Source: Hypericum androsaemum (Eukaryota > Streptophyta > Magnoliopsida > Malpighiales > Hypericaceae). Taken from it: DNA of 64,000 nucleotides. The number at the start of each line of letters is the position of its first letter. Positions within the stretch are counted from its first letter, which is position 1. The stretch lies in assembly GCA_963995505.1 (NCBI GenBank), contig OZ023196.1, forward strand, positions 11,529,106 through 11,593,105, given 5' to 3'. The notes beneath the pieces were generated by a model. That model had not been told where the DNA came from, searched no databases, and saw only the letters and a list, made by a program, of their open reading frames with translations. Below are positions 1 through 10,362 of the stretch, piece after piece. The translations under genes and the position numbers were made by a program.

Positions 1-1134
1 TTCCAAATTATGTCTTGTGCCGTAGGGCCAAATGCTCTAATATTTTTTTTATATTTTAGTATCATAAAAAAATTTACTATCAGAAAATCGAAAAAAACTT
101 TGTTGACATGCAAATATAAACCACCAAATCAACTTCAAATGAGTTCTTAACATTATAGTTTTATTTTAGAAACTAATTTAAAATGTTACGAATCATAATA
201 GATTTGTTCTATTGTAAACTAAAACAATTAGAATTTTATATTCATACCAAACCAATTGACATTTGCTGCTAAACACCATATGATTCTAACATGTACCCAT
301 ATTTTCCAATATAAGATCCTTAATTTTTGAACATATAAATGACAGGGTAATTGATGCATGTCTTCCTTTTTGACGTTCACTATCTTTCCTTATTTACCCA
401 CTTGATTATAATTTAGTGTACGGATGATACGTTGACGTATTGACAAAAATTTATAGTCTAGTTATTTTAAAAAAAAATTAGTCCTACATTGATCGTGCTG
501 AGTAAGTTTGTCCAGTCCATTAGAAGAAAAAACTTGCGTGTTAGAAATTGAATGGCAAATGAAGCTTCCAAGACGGTCTGAGTACAACGGTAACGTATAC
601 GGCGAAAGTAAGAAGTTATCAACCGAGAGAGACACCGGTCTATCCCGCAAAAAATAATAGAGTGACACTGGTCAACACCAATTGACAAGCAACTGTAGCC
701 AAATAGCATTTGACTCAATAACACGAGGCGTTGACAAATTTCACGGAGATTTGGAGTTTAATAAATAGCAGGTGTAATCATGTAAATATTATCTACGGTT
801 CCCCCTTCCATAACAGACAATCTGTTGGGTTTTCAATGGTTACAAATGTCAACAAGACCAAAGGGGAAAAATCATTATCAACTCTAACCACCTTAACTAA
901 CCACTTTATTAAAGATTCTGCCTATATTTGTGTCCTCTCTTTTCGATTTTGTTCCCCTTCTCAACTTTATGTGATCTATCTATATCCTAGTCTTTTTTTT
1001 TGGGACCACTTAAAATGTGACGAACTAAATTTTTATACCAAGAACTATACCTGCTAGGGATTAAAACTTGAACTCCCGTTAATTTCTATATGTTTTGTGT
1101 TATTAGTCCAAATTTCTTTTTGCGACGACTTATT
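1..1134. other. AT-rich intergenic region, no gene seen
   Basis: I see no coding exon with a recognisable motif here. Open frames in this stretch are short and AT-driven. It lies 3' of the LBD gene, which is on the minus strand, so its first few hundred bases next to 1134 may include that gene's 3' UTR. Confidence 0.5.
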
Positions 1135-2071
1135 TCAAGTCCAAAGAGGCTCCCAACAAGTACCCACATTGTTCTCGTCCAGGAAACAAGTGGTATCAAT
1201 TAGATGCTGTTGTTGCTGCTGCTCTATCTGCAGCTGTTGCTGCTGCAAAATCAGGTCCTGATTGCTGCTATTACCATTCATTTCCATGCACAATAGAGCG
1301 ATCAGATTGGCATGCTGGCATTGCATATTAACAAGCTCGGCCTCTGACTTCGCCAACTGCGCTTGTAGCTCGCTTACTTGCTTTTGGAGATGGCAGATTG
1401 CCCCTGCACATCCATACACCGGGTCTCGGATCCTTGCATTTGCTTCATACACCATGCTGCTCACTGCATCCGCCCTTTGAGTCTCTGGAAGATCCTTTAG
1501 TTTCAAGCAATTAAACCATTACTTATAAGAAACTTTTATTAATGGTATTACAAAATATCAAACGAAGCTTCATTAAAACCCTGCAACGGTAAAACAGAGC
1601 AAAAAATAAGCAACAAAGAAAGAGCGTCTAGCGTTTAAAACCCTGCAACGGTAAAACAGAGCAAAAAATAAGCAACAAAGAAAGAGCGTCTAGCGTTTAT
1701 ATTGTTAAATCGGAATTCTACATTCCATCAATAAAAAAATAAGTTGGTGTTCCAGTCAAATGAATTATATATACCTGCAAGAATTTGTTGATGTTACTAG
1801 CTCCAAACACTCTGTGAGCAATGGTGAACTTGTAAGGCTCAGTGGGAGGAAAATAAGGAGCCAAAACACACTTGTCGTCGCACCGGCGACGAAGGATTTT
1901 GCAGGCAGCACAAGGGCTAACGACCACATGGCTGGTGGGTTTAGGGTTTGGACTTTTAGGAGAGCTTCGAGGGGATGAACTATTGGTTGGAGATTTGTGG
2001 AATATAATTAATGGCGATGATGGTACATTTATGGCAGAGGTTATTGTTGCTGCTTTCTCTACTTGTTCCAT
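1135..2071 (-). CDS. LOB-domain (LBD) transcription factor, LBD1/LBD11-like
   Basis: This is a class I LATERAL ORGAN BOUNDARIES DOMAIN protein, a plant-specific nuclear DNA-binding factor. There are two coding exons: 1775-2071 (99 codons, ending AAATTCTTGCAG before GT) and 1135-1494 (acceptor AAAG, then GAT CTT CCA). They join in phase 0 to give 218 aa. The N-terminal 50 residues are Ser/Pro-rich. The zinc-finger-like CX2CX6CX3C motif uses C54, C57, C64 and C68 (CAACKILRRRCDDKC). The GAS block (FGASNINKFLQ) ends at the splice junction. The second exon gives DPVYGCAGAI and a leucine-zipper-like LX6LX3LX6L (L135, L142, L146, L153), which defines class I. A Gln-rich tail lies near residues 178-197. 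The single intron after ...KFLQ is the usual LBD position. The RDPVYGCAGAI...LQKQVSELQAQLAK stretch resembles LBD1/LBD11 of Arabidopsis; the subgroup is inferred. The start is the first ATG of the frame. Confidence 0.93.
1575..1698. repeat. 62-bp tandem duplication inside the LBD intron
   Basis: Two head-to-tail copies of a 62-bp unit (1575-1636 and 1637-1698), beginning AAAACCCTGCAACGGTAAAA and ending CGTCTAGCGTTT, are identical by eye. They lie in the 280-bp intron of the LBD gene and lengthen it without touching the splice sites. Perfect identity implies a recent duplication or ongoing homogenisation. Confidence 0.9.
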
Positions 2072-2507
2072 TTTTTTTCTTCTCGTAGGAGAGGGCTAGA
2101 GAGTACTATGTATCGTTCCAATTTTATCTGATGTCCCGAAAAGACGGCTAGAGAGTAGTAATAGGGCAATGGAATTGGAATATTTGGTGCTTTTAAGTTC
2201 GGGTTTTAGGTTGAAACAGAAATGAAAAGCGAGGGGATAAATATATAGGAGGCGTAGGAGAAATTTTGGCCAACAAGCATGTCACTAAATCTTTAAATGA
2301 TGTCACACTGTATGAAACCGCAATTTAGACTTGGAAATTCCATCAGATTATGATCAGGGGATCAATTAGTGTCTCCACTGTACATTACATGCGAAGTGTA
2401 TTTACGTAGGAATGGAAAAGAAAGAGAGTCACTAGATTCCAATAGTACTCAATTCTGGTGTGTTTATGTACCGAACTTAAGACTACAAGTTCTTTCAAAA
2501 TTATTTT

Positions 2508-2750
2508 TGTAATGTCCCATGATCTGATTGACTATTTTTACAGAACAATAAAAATCTATTCTAGCATATTTTGTTCTCATTCACACGTATCGTGCGAAAC
2601 GTTACCCATTCTGAAACTAGTCTAGGTAAAATACGCTTAACCTTGAAGTTATCTCATGATGTTTACAAGAAAAGAAGGTACACTTTGTTGATATAGATAG
2701 TACAATCAAATCACTTAGACCTTTCTCTTAACATTGAACAAAGTATTACA
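2508..2750 (-). mobile_element. Degenerate solo LTR of a Cassandra TRIM (5S-derived)
   Basis: Read on the minus strand this matches the LTRs at 26453-27040. The plus strand begins TGTAATGTCCCATGAT and includes CATTCACACGTATC, the 5S-like block GTTACCCATTCTGA...ATACGCTTAACCTTGAAGTT, then AAGAAGGTACACTTTGTTGATATAGATAG. It ends about 2750 at AAGTATTACA. No second LTR or primer binding site is next to it, so it is a solo LTR. It lies upstream of the LBD gene. Confidence 0.7.
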
Positions 2751-3639
2751 GTTTTTAACGATAATATATTTATCTTGTATTAGGAAAGTAATTGTAAGTT
2801 TAGTTGATAATCAATTCCGACCAAGCTTGTATTTTTTTATCAAGGCTTCCTATACGGTAATCAAAATGGAAAAGTTGACGTCGGTCGTTTGTATTTACTC
2901 AGAAATTTCCTGGTCGCATGATATTGCATGCTTCGACCGTCGTCTACACTCCAGAAAGGCTGAAACTGGCCAACTTCTTCTTTCATTGTTTATCCATCTT
3001 GACCGCTTCAAATAAGTCGCACGATAGATTATAAACCACAAAGGTTTCCAATAATTCATATTTTTTCGAAATGGTAAATTTTATTATTGCAATAATTTAC
3101 AACCTATGTGCAGTGTCTCTCGTACATGTACGAGGTTGCAGCCATGTAAAATCTTGCAATGGTAAAATTCAATAAGAAAAAATCAATACTGGAAAATAGC
3201 GTCAAGCTATAATATGGTTCTTGATGTGTACCCTGTTAAGGATTCATTAGGAAGTCGGATCAGCTACGTTTAGATTGATAAAAATCTCGATCCGTTGTAT
3301 ACGCCTATGCAAGAACCTCAGTATATAGAACCTCAACTCGCTGCTGTAAAAAAATAAGAATCTCGATTGATGTTCATTCAAGAACTAGTTAGCCCGCAAG
3401 AATCAGAAGAGAGTCACATCTCACAAATTTTTATCTAACAAAAAATTGTCTCTCTTTATTCTGTTTGTGCCTCTATATATAACAAAATGTATGGGCTTCT
3501 CACGTAAATGACTTCATAAACAGACTCAAACTCCTAAAAATGAAATTAATATATAATTAAATTTCTAAACACACTTAACAATATGTACGGCTTCTTATAA
3601 GCTTTTTGAAAAATATAAATTATGTGAAACTGCGTTGAA

Positions 3640-3935
3640 AGTTTAAAGGGCAGTTTTTGAAAAAATATAAAGTAATGGGGGATTATTTTGAATATTTTTT
3701 ATCTTGCCACGTTAGCAACTCCAATTCACGCCACATAGGCCAAAAAATGACACTGTTCTGACGTGGCAAGCGCCAAGGAAATTGACTAGGCTCGGGGAGT
3801 TATTCGAGCCTTTAATTGACGTGTCCCAAAAATCACAAAGATCTTTTTGATGAGTTTTAAACCACAAACTCTTATGCGTCAAACACACAAATCATAGTGT
3901 ACTAACGTGAATTTTCTCCTAATTAGTTAATAAGT
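3640..3935 (+). mobile_element. Single arm of a TIR element (family of 33010-33790)
   Basis: The stretch GGGGGATTATTTTGAATATT ... GACTAGGCTCGGGGAGTTAT ... GATGAGTTTTAAACCACAAA closely parallels the right arm of the element at 33470-33790. No matching left arm is visible nearby, so this is a truncated copy. It has no coding content. Confidence 0.5.
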
Positions 3936-4928
3936 ATCCATGTATAATTGATTTCCACCTAAAAAGCATTTATTATTTGTCACGTTATTTTTATGAGAAT
4001 AACTTGCCAAATATGATAAAACTCTCTATAAATCTCATTTCCTAGCAAATTCCAGAAACAGACAAGTATTGTCAAAACACAAATTACTCCCAAAATTCAA
4101 GCGACACTTTCTCCATCAAACAACATGAAGAACTCCACTCACTTTTTGGTTCACATGCATTAAGAAGTTTTTCCTGTGGAAGCAGAATGGGTCTAAATTA
4201 GCGGAGTTAAATTCTTCAACAACAAAAAAAGAGTGGAATTAAAAGGAAAAAAAAGAGAGTGTTCTTAGACTTAGATGAGAAATACTATTAAACTGTGTAC
4301 TTTAAATGGGAATTACCAGGCAGCATTCTATTAGTAGTCATGGAATATAGTTGGTGAATCCTACTACTCCTATGTGCGGGAATTTTTTTGGACCGGACAA
4401 CTGTCGCCTCAACTCAATACTTAACCGATCGCTACATAGACGTTGATGAATAGATTGAAGCCCCTCTTGGACTCGATTATTAGTAATGTATAGTCCAGCT
4501 TCGTACTTGGACAATATATGTGTGACAGTATTGTGGTACTTGAGAAACAACGCTTCACTTGACGCATAAAGTCAGAACGCACACTACGACCGTGCTTGTT
4601 TCGGCCTCCCGACCTCATTGGGCTCGGATCAAGGTCGTACGAGTATTGAGATCGTAAACAGATCTATTAACAAAAAAAAAAGTCGAACGCACATGATGGA
4701 TGATAGCCAAGCTCGATTTGGAGAAGGAATAGGCTTAGCCGGAACTTCCTACGGGAGACCTTATCCCTTGCTGGGTTACTAGAGCATTTTATAATAGATT
4801 ATGACATGTGTCACTACCCCGACCATGAGAGTCCTCTAGAATGGAGGCGAATCCGCGAAGTTTGCAACATTGTGAGAAATTCGACAAGGTGATTCTATCT
4901 CCTCATTCATGTTTGTACTATGTATGTG
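3936..4928. other. Intergenic region, nothing recognised
   Basis: AT-rich DNA without a recognisable exon, RNA gene or repeat structure. It ends at the target site (GTATG, 4924-4928) of the copia element. Confidence 0.4.
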
Positions 4929-5664
4929 TTGGGATTCGGAGTGGACCCAAGCAATATCCACGACACACAAGCGAACCACAATCACAACGAGAAGTACGAA
5001 TTAGCAAGAAACCAAAAGGAAAAGCACAAGAGACAAGATGTTTGGTTACCCGGTTCGATCCACAATGATCTACGTCCGGGGGCGTACCAAGCCAGGAGAG
5101 ATTTCACTATGCTTTTGAGCTTCACTTGCTCTTTACAAGAAAAGGCCACACTTTGACACCCACACTCACCTAGGGTTTTCACCTTTCTCTCAAGCCTCTC
5201 TCTCTCTCTCTTCTATTCTTGTTCTTGAGGGTTACAAATGAGTTACAAGGGGTATTTATAGAGCCAACAACCCTAGGAAGCAAAAGCAACACGCAGGGGC
5301 AAACTTGTCCGAAGTTGAGCAATTTTTCCTGGCCGGACTGACGACCGCCAATCAACCGGTGATCGCCAGTGGCCTCGCACAACAGCTTCTGTGACTCTTC
5401 ACTAGCAGTCGCTAGTTGACTTACTACCGCAAGTCCCAACTAGCGGCCGCTAGTTGGCTGGCTCCCGCCAGCTCTTCATTAGTTCTCGCTCCCCGCTTCA
5501 TCTTCGCACGACGCGTACTCATAATGAGTGCACTAGTATTATGCCTCTCGAGGTCGATCGAACACCACCACTCGTCCATTGATCCGAATGATCCTCGAGC
5601 ATCCCCGAGCACTAAATCAATCCAATCAAGTCCTGAACTGCTTCTCGGGCTCCAAACCCCAACA
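4929..5664 (-). repeat. 3' LTR of the copia element
   Basis: 736 bp, plus strand beginning TGTTGGGATTCGG and ending CCAAACCCCAACA. A TATA-like CTATAAATA (minus strand) lies near 5253-5260. The U3 part, as read on the minus strand, carries a perfect 22-bp palindrome at 5436-5457 centred on GCGGCCGC. Confidence 0.95.
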
Positions 5665-5682
5665 ATCTTCCACCTGGAGACT
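5665..5682 (-). promoter_or_regulatory. Polypurine tract of the copia element
   Basis: Directly inside the 3' LTR, the minus strand reads GTCTCCAGGTGGAAGAT, a purine-rich run positioned for plus-strand priming. The related copy at 54524 has the same sequence type in the same position. Confidence 0.6.
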
Positions 5683-5758
5683 GAGCTCAACTCTTGTCAC
5701 TGTTCATTTGATGATCCCCTATTCACTCCTTCTCCTCTTGGTACGCCGGGTCTCTTCT

Positions 5759-6430
5759 CTAGTTCACTAGACCCACTGAGGCCATGTTTAGCCTCACCTT
5801 CTCCAAGGTAACCACCTTGGTCAACATGTCCGCGGGATTCACTTTTCCGTTAATCTTTTCAAGCCTCAAAATCTTCCTTTTCAGAAGGTCACGAATGTAG
5901 TGGTACTTCAATTCAATGTGCTTCGTTCTTGAGTAGAAGGCGGGATTCTTTGCCAAATGTATCACACTTTGGCTATCACTATAGAGCACACTTTCACTTT
6001 GCTCCTTCCCCAATTCCTTCAAGAAGCTTTGCAACCACACTATCTCTTTGCTAGCTTCCGTCACCGTCACGTACTCACTTTTTGAAGTTGACAACGCTAC
6101 CACCTTTTGCAACCTCGAGGCCCAAGATATCGCTGTCCTTCCCAGCGTAAAGACATAACCACTTGTGCTCCTCTTCTCATCATGGTCATTGGACCCCAAG
6201 TCTGCATCACAATAACCTAGGAGCTTCACATCGTTGCCTTCAAAACAAAGACACTTCTCAGTAGTACCTCTCAAGTAGCCAAGGATCCATTTCACTGCGA
6301 TCCAATATTGCTTACCCGGATTGCTCATGAACTTGCTCACTACTCTCACCGCATGTACTAAGTCTGGCCTCGTGCAAACCATAATATACATCAAGCTACC
6401 CACTGCCGATGCATAGGGAGTCTTCTCCAT
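5759..6430 (-). pseudogene. copia RNase H domain region
   Basis: This is the C-terminal part of the copia polyprotein. It begins with the conserved MYIMVCTRPDL block. The RNase H acidic residues are visible in YCDADLGS, SKSEYV and YSDSQS, followed by the typical SRTKHIELKYHYIRDLL and a C-terminal ADMLTK motif. It degrades the RNA strand of the RNA-DNA hybrid during reverse transcription. It is in frame with the upstream reverse transcriptase segment but separated from it by a TAA at 6431-6433. It cannot be made as an active polyprotein from this copy. Confidence 0.9.
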
Positions 6431-7694
6431 TTAAGCTTTCTCCGCCTCACTCTTAGGCGAATCCCTTTTGGACAGCTTAAAGTGCCCACCTAAAGGAGTC
6501 AACTTGGGGTTGACCTTCTGCATGTTGAACCTCTTCAACACCTTCTCAATGTACTCGGCCTGTGAGAGAAACAGCTTCCCCTCCTCATTGTTCCTCTCAA
6601 TCCTCATCCCAAGGATTTGCTTAGCCTCCCTTAAGTCCTTCATGGCAAATCTCTCAGATAACTGCTTCTTCACCCTGCTTGTCTCTCGAGCACTTGATCC
6701 CGCTATCAACATGTCATCAACATACAGTAGGAGGATGATATAACTTCTTTCAAAGGCTCTTGTAACAGTGATCCACTTCACACTGTATGAATTCAATCTT
6801 GTGCATGAACCCATCAAACTTTTTGTACCATTGTCTCGGGGCCTGTTCCAGCCCATACAAACTCTTCTTTAGTCTGCACACGAGCTCCCTATCACGTTCC
6901 GACAAGTACCCTTCGGGTTGAACCATGTAAATCTCTTCATCAAGATCTCCATGGAGGAATGCAGTCTTCACGTCCATTTGCTCTAGCATCAAGCTCTCAG
7001 AAGCAACCAAGCTCACCACCATGCGAATGGTGGTAAGCTTCACCACGGGAGTGAAGACATCGGTATAGTCTATACCATACTTCTGCTGAAACCCTTTCAC
7101 CACGAGCCTTGCCTTATGACGTTCAAAGCTGTCCGCCTCATGCTTAATCCTATACACCCATTTGTTCTGCAGTGCTTTCTTGCCTTCTGGGAGTCGGACA
7201 AGTTCCCAAGTCTCGTTACTCTGCAACGATTCCATCTCATCGTCCATTGCAAGTCTCCACTTGTCCTCTTCTTCGCTCTCTCGAACTTCTGCGAACTCCT
7301 CGGGCTCTCCTCCATCTGTAAGGAGGATGTAAAAATTAGCTGGCGAATATCTATCTGGAGACCCACGTTGTCTAGTGGACCTCCTCATCGGAACTACTGG
7401 CGGTGGAGAACTTGGTCCCGCTTCCTCCTCGGCCTCTTGGCCACCTTGTACCTTCTTGCTCCCACCCGAGTTTGAGATGTCTAACTCGATCACGTCACTA
7501 CTAGAACTCACCTCATCGGGTACACTCCCCATGTCCTTGTGCAATACCTTCTCATTGAATATGACATCCCGGTTTCTCACAACCTTGCGGTTCTTCTCAT
7601 CCGATAGTCTGAAATCAAAATCATCTCCTCCATATCCAATAAACGTGCACTTCTTAGACTTGGCATCTAGCTTGCTCCTTTCACCTACATTCAC
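6431..7694 (-). pseudogene. copia reverse transcriptase region, frameshifted
   Basis: RVT_2-type reverse transcriptase. On the minus strand it runs from NKWVYRIKHEADSFERHKAR through QMDVKTAFLHGDL to the catalytic YVDDM box. The first part (6750-7694) and the part with YVDDM (6431-6856) are in different frames. The switch falls near 6750-6790, so a small indel separates the two halves of the palm domain. A Ser-rich linker with NSGGSKK precedes the RT. The protein would copy element RNA into DNA in cytoplasmic particles; this copy is dead. Confidence 0.92.
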
Positions 7695-7754
7695 ATGAAA
7701 ATAGACAACACAATCAAATACCCGAAGGTAGGTTAGATCAATCTCCTTGCCACT

Positions 7755-8462
7755 TCAAGCCTCCTCTGGTATCCTATTCTCCAAAGGGCTTGATGGTCCT
7801 CTATTGGTTAAGAAAGCCATGGTGTTCACTGCATCTGCCCAAAACATCTTTGGTAGGCCACTCTTCAACCTCATGGCCCTAGCTCTCTCGTTGATTGTCC
7901 TGTTCATCCTCTCTGCGATGCCATTTTGTTGAGAGATTCCAGCTACTGTCTTCTCTATGTGAATCCCTTTCATCGCACAATACTTCTTGAACTCTTGAAG
8001 CTCGTACTCTCCGCCATTGTCGGATCTTAAGCACTTCACCTTAAGACCCGTCTCATTCTCCACAAGGGCTTTCCACTTCTTGAATGCATCAAAGGCTTCG
8101 GACTTATGTTTCAAGAAGTAGACCCACAACTTTCTCGTGGAATCATCAATGAAGGTCATGTAGTACAAAGAACTACCTCAAGATGCCACAGGTGCCGGTC
8201 CCCACAAATCACTATAGACCAACTCGAGCTTCTCCTCCTTCGAGTGCTTGCCACCTCTCGAGAAACTCACTCTCTTTTGCTTTCCAAGAACACAATCCTC
8301 ACAAAGACCCACATCCACGATCTTGAGGCCCGGTAACTTCCGTTTCGAGTGTAGCACCCGCATCCCCTTCTCAGTCATATGGCCTAGGCGACTATGCCAT
8401 AAGCCTACATCATCCGTGGCTCCCACTAGATTGATGCTATTGGTGTTCCTTGTCGTGTACAA
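7755..8462 (-). pseudogene. copia integrase region with in-frame stops
   Basis: A GAG-pre-integrase zinc motif is visible (HSRLGH...CEDC). The catalytic core follows: the first Asp in YSDLWGP, the second in LRSDNGGEY, and the Glu in GIAERMNRT. Stops at 8178-8180 and 7755-7757 interrupt an otherwise continuous frame shared with gag and protease. The family integrates cDNA and makes a 5-bp target duplication, consistent with the flanks. The stop codons are TGA, of the kind produced by C-to-T or G-to-A change. Confidence 0.92.
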
Positions 8463-8940
8463 TGTCCCTTCCTTCTCACCTCAAGCAACCACCAATGCTT
8501 CCTTGGTTATTTTCCAAGTCTTGCATCCAAAAGTTACCGCGTAACATTCATCATCAAGTTACCCAACACTTAGCAAGTTTCTCTTTAACTCCGGAACGTG
8601 CCTCACACTCTTCAACACCAACACCAAACCGTTAGGAGTATGGATTCTAACATCCCCTTTCCCTACAACATCCAAAGCCTCATCATCTGCTAGATAGACT
8701 TTTCCCAAGTTGCAAGGGATGTACCTCTCCATCATACTCTTATCACTACAAGAGTGGAACGAGGCACCCGAATCCAATACCCATGCTTCTAATGGGCTTC
8801 CCATGCATAAAACCAAAGCCTCTCCATGGTCTTCCGTCGTGGCATTAGCCGACTTGTCATCCTTTTTCTTTGGGGCCGTACATTGGTCTCTAAAATGACC
8901 ATATTTCTCGCAATTCCAACATTGAATAGAACTCCTATCC
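8463..8940 (-). pseudogene. copia CCHC zinc knuckle and aspartic protease region
   Basis: On the minus strand a CX2CX4HX4C knuckle (CWNCEKYGHFRDQC) ends gag. The retropepsin motif DSGASFHSCSD follows in VLDSGAS. The domain ends ...RHVPELKRNLLSVG at a TAA (8559-8561). A further TGA follows in the same frame before the integrase zinc region. The protease would cleave the polyprotein. Confidence 0.9.
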
Positions 8941-8966
8941 TTCTTCTCTTTTGACTTGGAATCGGA

Positions 8967-9593
8967 TCACCCCCTATTACCCGTGCTCAACGCCGCTCTC
9001 GAGGCTACACCGGACTCCTTCCTTCTAATCTCTTCACTCATTATCAAGTCCCTTACCTCATCAAGCTTGAGCGTTATCTTCCCCGCCGAGGCACTCACTG
9101 CCGTGACCGTGCCACTCCAACTATCGGGCAAAGAACTAAGTAGGATTAGAGCTTTTACCTTGTCATCAAAGTCAATCTTTACCGCACTCAATTGAGCGAG
9201 CGTCATGTTGAAATCATTGAGATGCTTGGCCACCATCGCCTCCTTCGTCATCCTAAGGTTAAAGAGCTTCCTCATTAAATGAACCTTGTTGGCCGCCGAG
9301 AGTTTCTCATACATATCGGATAACGTCTTTAGCATGTCCTTCGTGGTCGTCTCCTTCACGGTGTGTAGAGCCACATTCCTAGACAATGAAAGGTGCACTA
9401 CACTCATGACCTTGCGGTCTAGGAGCTTCCAATCTTCTTCCTTCACATCATTCAGCTTCTTCTCACCCAAAGCCAAGTGCAAATCCTTCCCATACAAGTA
9501 GTCTTCGATTTGCATATTCCAATAGGCAAAATCCATGCCGTCGAACTTCTCTACCGGTGACTTCACTTCACCCATCATGGCCGCTCCCACCAC
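8967..9593 (-). pseudogene. copia gag (capsid) region
   Basis: The 208-residue frame begins MVGAAMMGEVKSPVEKFDG, just inside the primer binding site. It shows the plant copia gag pattern: FDGMDFAYWNMQIEDYLYG, MYEKLSAANKVHLMRKLFNL, LLSSLPDSW. It ends at a TGA (8967-8969) that lies in frame with the downstream zinc knuckle, so gag and pol were originally one frame. It forms the virus-like particle shell in active members. Confidence 0.9.
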
Positions 9594-9606
9594 GCTCTAA
9601 ACCCGA

Positions 9607-9618
9607 GCTCTGATACCA
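9607..9618 (-). promoter_or_regulatory. Primer binding site for initiator tRNA-Met
   Basis: The minus strand reads TGGTATCAGAGC, two bases inside the 5' LTR end (9621). This is the classic plant LTR-retrotransposon PBS complementary to the 3' end of tRNA-iMet. It fixes the element's orientation. Confidence 0.95.
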
Positions 9619-9620
9619 AT

Positions 9621-10357
9621 TGTTGGGATTCGAAGTGGACCCAAACAATATCCACGACACACAAGCGAACCACAATCACAACGAGAAGCACGAACTAGCA
9701 AGAAACCAAAAGGAAACGTACAAGAGACAAGATGTTTGGTTACCCGGTTCGATCCACAATGATCTACGTCCGGGGGCATACCAAGCCAGGAGAGAGTTCA
9801 CTATGCTTTTGAGCTTCACTTGCTCTTTACAAGAAAAAGGCCACACTTTGGCACCCACACTCACCTAGGATTTTCACCTTTCTCTCAAACCACTCTCTCT
9901 ATCTTCTATTCTTGTTCTTGAGGGTTAAAAATGAGTTACAAGGGGTATTTATAGAGCCAATGGCCCTAGGAAGAAAAAGCAACACGCAGGAGCAAACTTG
10001 TCCGAAGTTGAGCAATTTTTTCCATTCGGAGTGGCGACCGCCAATCAACTGGCGATCGCCAGTGGCCTCGCACAGCAGCTTCTGTGACTCTTCACTAGCG
10101 GTCGCTAGTTGACTTGCGACCACAAATCCCAACTAGCGGCCGCTAGTTGGCTGGCGCCCGCCAGCTCTTCAACAGTTCTCGCTCTCCGCTTCATCTTCGC
10201 ACGACGCGTACCCATAACGAGTGCACTAGTGTTACGCCTCTCGAGGCTGATCGAATACCACCACTCGTCCCTTGATCCGAATGATCCTCGAGCGTCCCCG
10301 AGCACTAAATCAATCCAATAAAGTTCTGAACCGCTTCTCAGGCTCCAAACCCCAACA
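9621..10357 (-). repeat. 5' LTR of the copia element
   Basis: 737 bp, matching 4929-5664 along its length. It carries a perfect 22-bp palindrome (10129-10150) and a perfect 16-bp palindrome, ACTGGCGATCGCCAGT (10048-10063). The latter is disrupted in the 3' LTR. Confidence 0.95.
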
Positions 10358-10362
10358 TTATG

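Larger units (their letters stand above)
4929..10357 (-). mobile_element. Ty1-copia LTR retrotransposon, near full length but inactivated
   Basis: The element is 5429 bp with two LTRs (4929-5664 and 9621-10357, each TG...CA). A primer binding site next to the right LTR fixes minus orientation. Domains in order on the minus strand are gag, CCHC knuckle, protease, integrase, reverse transcriptase, RNase H; integrase before RT is the copia order. A candidate target-site duplication is GTATG (4924-4928) against TTATG (10358-10362), 4 of 5 matching. The gag-pol frame is interrupted by about six in-frame stops and one frameshift. In the first 114 LTR bases I count 6 differences between the LTRs, so it is not a very recent insertion. 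Confidence 0.95.

Noticed and set aside
5416..5811. 131-codon frame in the copia LTR
   Set aside because: It is LTR sequence on the strand opposite the element; its palindromes create open frames in both directions.
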